Shown here piece by piece: positions 62,354-64,000 of a stretch of 64,000 nucleotides of DNA; the stretch's first letter is position 1; the number at the start of each line of letters is the position of its first letter. Location: NCBI RefSeq assembly GCF_037975245.1, contig NC_092568.1, positions 42,211,631 through 42,275,630 of the forward strand, given 5' to 3'. The DNA is from Apostichopus japonicus. Lineage: Eukaryota; Echinodermata; Holothuroidea; Aspidochirotida; Stichopodidae. The notes below the pieces were generated by a model, which worked only from the letters and a program-made list of their open reading frames with translations, made no database searches and was not told where the DNA came from. Position numbers and translations under genes: made by a program.

Positions 62354-63907
62354 CAGTGTTCGATTTTTCCGGTATCGCATCGCAAAATGCGATCCAAAAC
62401 AACAAACTTGCGAGACGTTTCCAAATCAGCATCGCACATTGTGCCGATTTATGCGATTCAAATTCCTAGTCAGATTTGGGAGCAAACACTCAAACCTTAA
62501 CTTACGAACTGTCGATCACAATGTAGAAGTTATAATTTATTGAGTTTATACTCAATGTACAACTTATTCACTTGACCGTATAGCGAAAAAAAAACCTGAA
62601 AAAATAATATCCTACCATAGTTAAGTGTAAAGCAAATAGCCTAACCACCTCGGCGGTTACGGATCTCACGTAACTAAAAGGTTCCCTGGCAACGTGCCCA
62701 AAAAATGTTAAGAAACAGGTGTTACACAGGGGATGAGCTCACAGTTGTTGGGAAGGTACCTGGGCAAATTCGCAGCACATGTACCGTGGTACAATAGTTG
62801 GGTATAGGGTTAAACACTGCAGTTGTAAAAATGTACGCATAGTGCACGCTATTCATTGTTAGGCAGTCTAGAAACGGGGCTTTACTGAACGTTGTTTGTT
62901 TCATAATATCGGAAGTTTTGTAAGTCGCACTTTTTAAAGATTGAAAGACAGATTAAATCTCTTTTCATTTTATAACATAATATAGCTACTTTAACTTGTC
63001 ATTTTAAAATTTTCATCAGTTTCGTGACAATTTAAATAAAAAAGTTGTCAGTATTTTGCATCCTCAACTGCGAAATTTTTCATCGCCAGACATCGCAAAA
63101 AATGACAACTATTTCCGGGGGCTTTCGCCCCCAGGATCCCCACGAGGGGTTCTACCCCATGACCCCACCATAGCCCTAAGACGGGCCCCTGGACACCATG
63201 CCTTTATGCTCGCACGTTACGCGTGCTAGGCAGGCGAACACCGGCGGGAAATCGGCAGTGTGTTCGCGGGAAATTGAACAAGGTTTTCCAACACTGCTGA
63301 ACTGTGCAGTTACTGTATCCATCATGTTCAAGGTTTTCACGGAGGCCTTTTAGGAAATGAATGGTTAGTACAGTGTATATATGCTGCACTAATGCTGTGT
63401 GTAGGCCAAGGTTCACGAAGGTCATTGGTTATATTCGCGCGCCGTAGACGTGTTTTTAGATGTTACGGAGAGTCAGGTTTCCATGGATATTAATCGAAAA
63501 TGAATCTGAGTTTAACTGACGCTAAAGAAATGGATCGTCTTGGGCAGATTAACAAATCATTGCAAGTATAAATAAGTACAGGTAGCTCTGCTGTTAAAAA
63601 GAAAAGTTCAATATCGGTTTGCTGTTATCGGCAATTGGGCAAAATTTTACCGATACCGATATGCTGCCGATATTGCAAATATCGGCCGATACCGATATTG
63701 AAACCGATTATCGTAGCAACACTAGTATAAATAATAATAATAAACAAACATTTTCTAGTTAATACATTGATCGCCAACATTTGGTCCGTTTTGTGGTAAT
63801 TTCAAAACTGCTATTCAATATTGGGGAACTGCTATGCAACAAAAATATTGTATAGCAATTGTCGAAATTTGTTGCTATGCAATTTTTTGGCCATAAGTCA
63901 AACCCTG
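62354..63907. mobile_element. hAT-like element inserted in the 65-bp satellite, 8-bp TSD
   Basis: Ends CAGTGTTCGA and (complement) CAGGGTTTGAC, with the perfect octamer ATGGTCTG at 62346-62353 and 63908-63915. The uninterrupted satellite unit supplies the empty site. 1.55 kb with no transposase frame; it includes a second transposon-end-like block rich in CCGAT/ATCGG (63610-63722) that finishes near caacactag. Non-autonomous. Confidence 0.93.
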
Positions 63908-64000
63908 ATGGTCTGGTGATGTGCTTAATGTGTGTAGTAGTAAATGAATGTTGGACCACTTAGTAACTTAACATGGTCTGGTGATGTGCTTAATGTGTGT
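63908..64000. repeat. 65-bp satellite, continuation
   Basis: Same unit as at 61190-62353, resuming exactly at the target duplication of the inserted element. Confidence 0.96.

Overview
This is a eukaryotic window. It is intron-rich and AT-rich, with GT-AG introns, a tRNA-derived SINE, LINE tails and many nested DNA transposons. Four conserved metazoan genes can be read exon by exon. AP-4 and legumain are absent from flies and nematodes, and death-domain kinases with DNA-transposon-rich introns fit a marine invertebrate deuterostome. My best guess is an echinoderm such as a sea cucumber, but the taxon is inferred, not proven.

Layout. (1) 925-10425, minus: legumain, first four coding exons only; the gene runs off the left edge. 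(2) 15618-32529, plus: a complete single-domain molybdenum-cofactor G-domain protein (MogA / gephyrin N-terminal type, 196 aa, seven coding exons). Its exon 4 is present twice in a near-identical 388/390-bp tandem duplication, and its introns hold most of the transposons. (3) 36867-46849, minus: a complete RIPK-like kinase with two C-terminal death domains (541 aa, seven coding exons), with three minisatellites in its introns. (4) 50140-61027, plus: AP-4 complex mu subunit, eleven coding exons; the 3' end lies beyond the right edge. Genes 1/2 and 3/4 are head-to-head and 2/3 are tail-to-tail. They belong to unrelated pathways (lysosomal protease, Moco synthesis, innate/death signalling, TGN sorting), so no operon-like system is proposed.

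Transposons. Intact target-site duplications (TSDs) allow the nesting to be read. One CAG...CTG family makes 5-bp TSDs (1671-3146, 27333-29539, 26759-32021, and a 352-bp relative at 17664-18015). Two other CAG...CTG families make 8-bp TSDs (17140-18772, 19471-20560, 30904-31988; and 19787-20189, 28021-28397, 31271-31670). A further hAT-like element (62354-63907) interrupts a 65-bp satellite. A PIF/Harbinger-like MITE with a TTA TSD and two TA-flanked MITEs are also present. Families with different TIRs share one subterminal hairpin module in about 14 copies.

Most notable observations: tandem arrays that begin exactly at 5' splice sites in legumain and AP4M1 and multiply donor sites; the duplicated Moco exon; the tandem-death-domain kinase; three micro-hairpin inserts sharing ends and roughly 7-bp flanking repeats; a TIR element carrying telomere-like repeats; and the shared transposon module. 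The very long open frames in the window (up to 559 codons) lie in satellites and are not genes.
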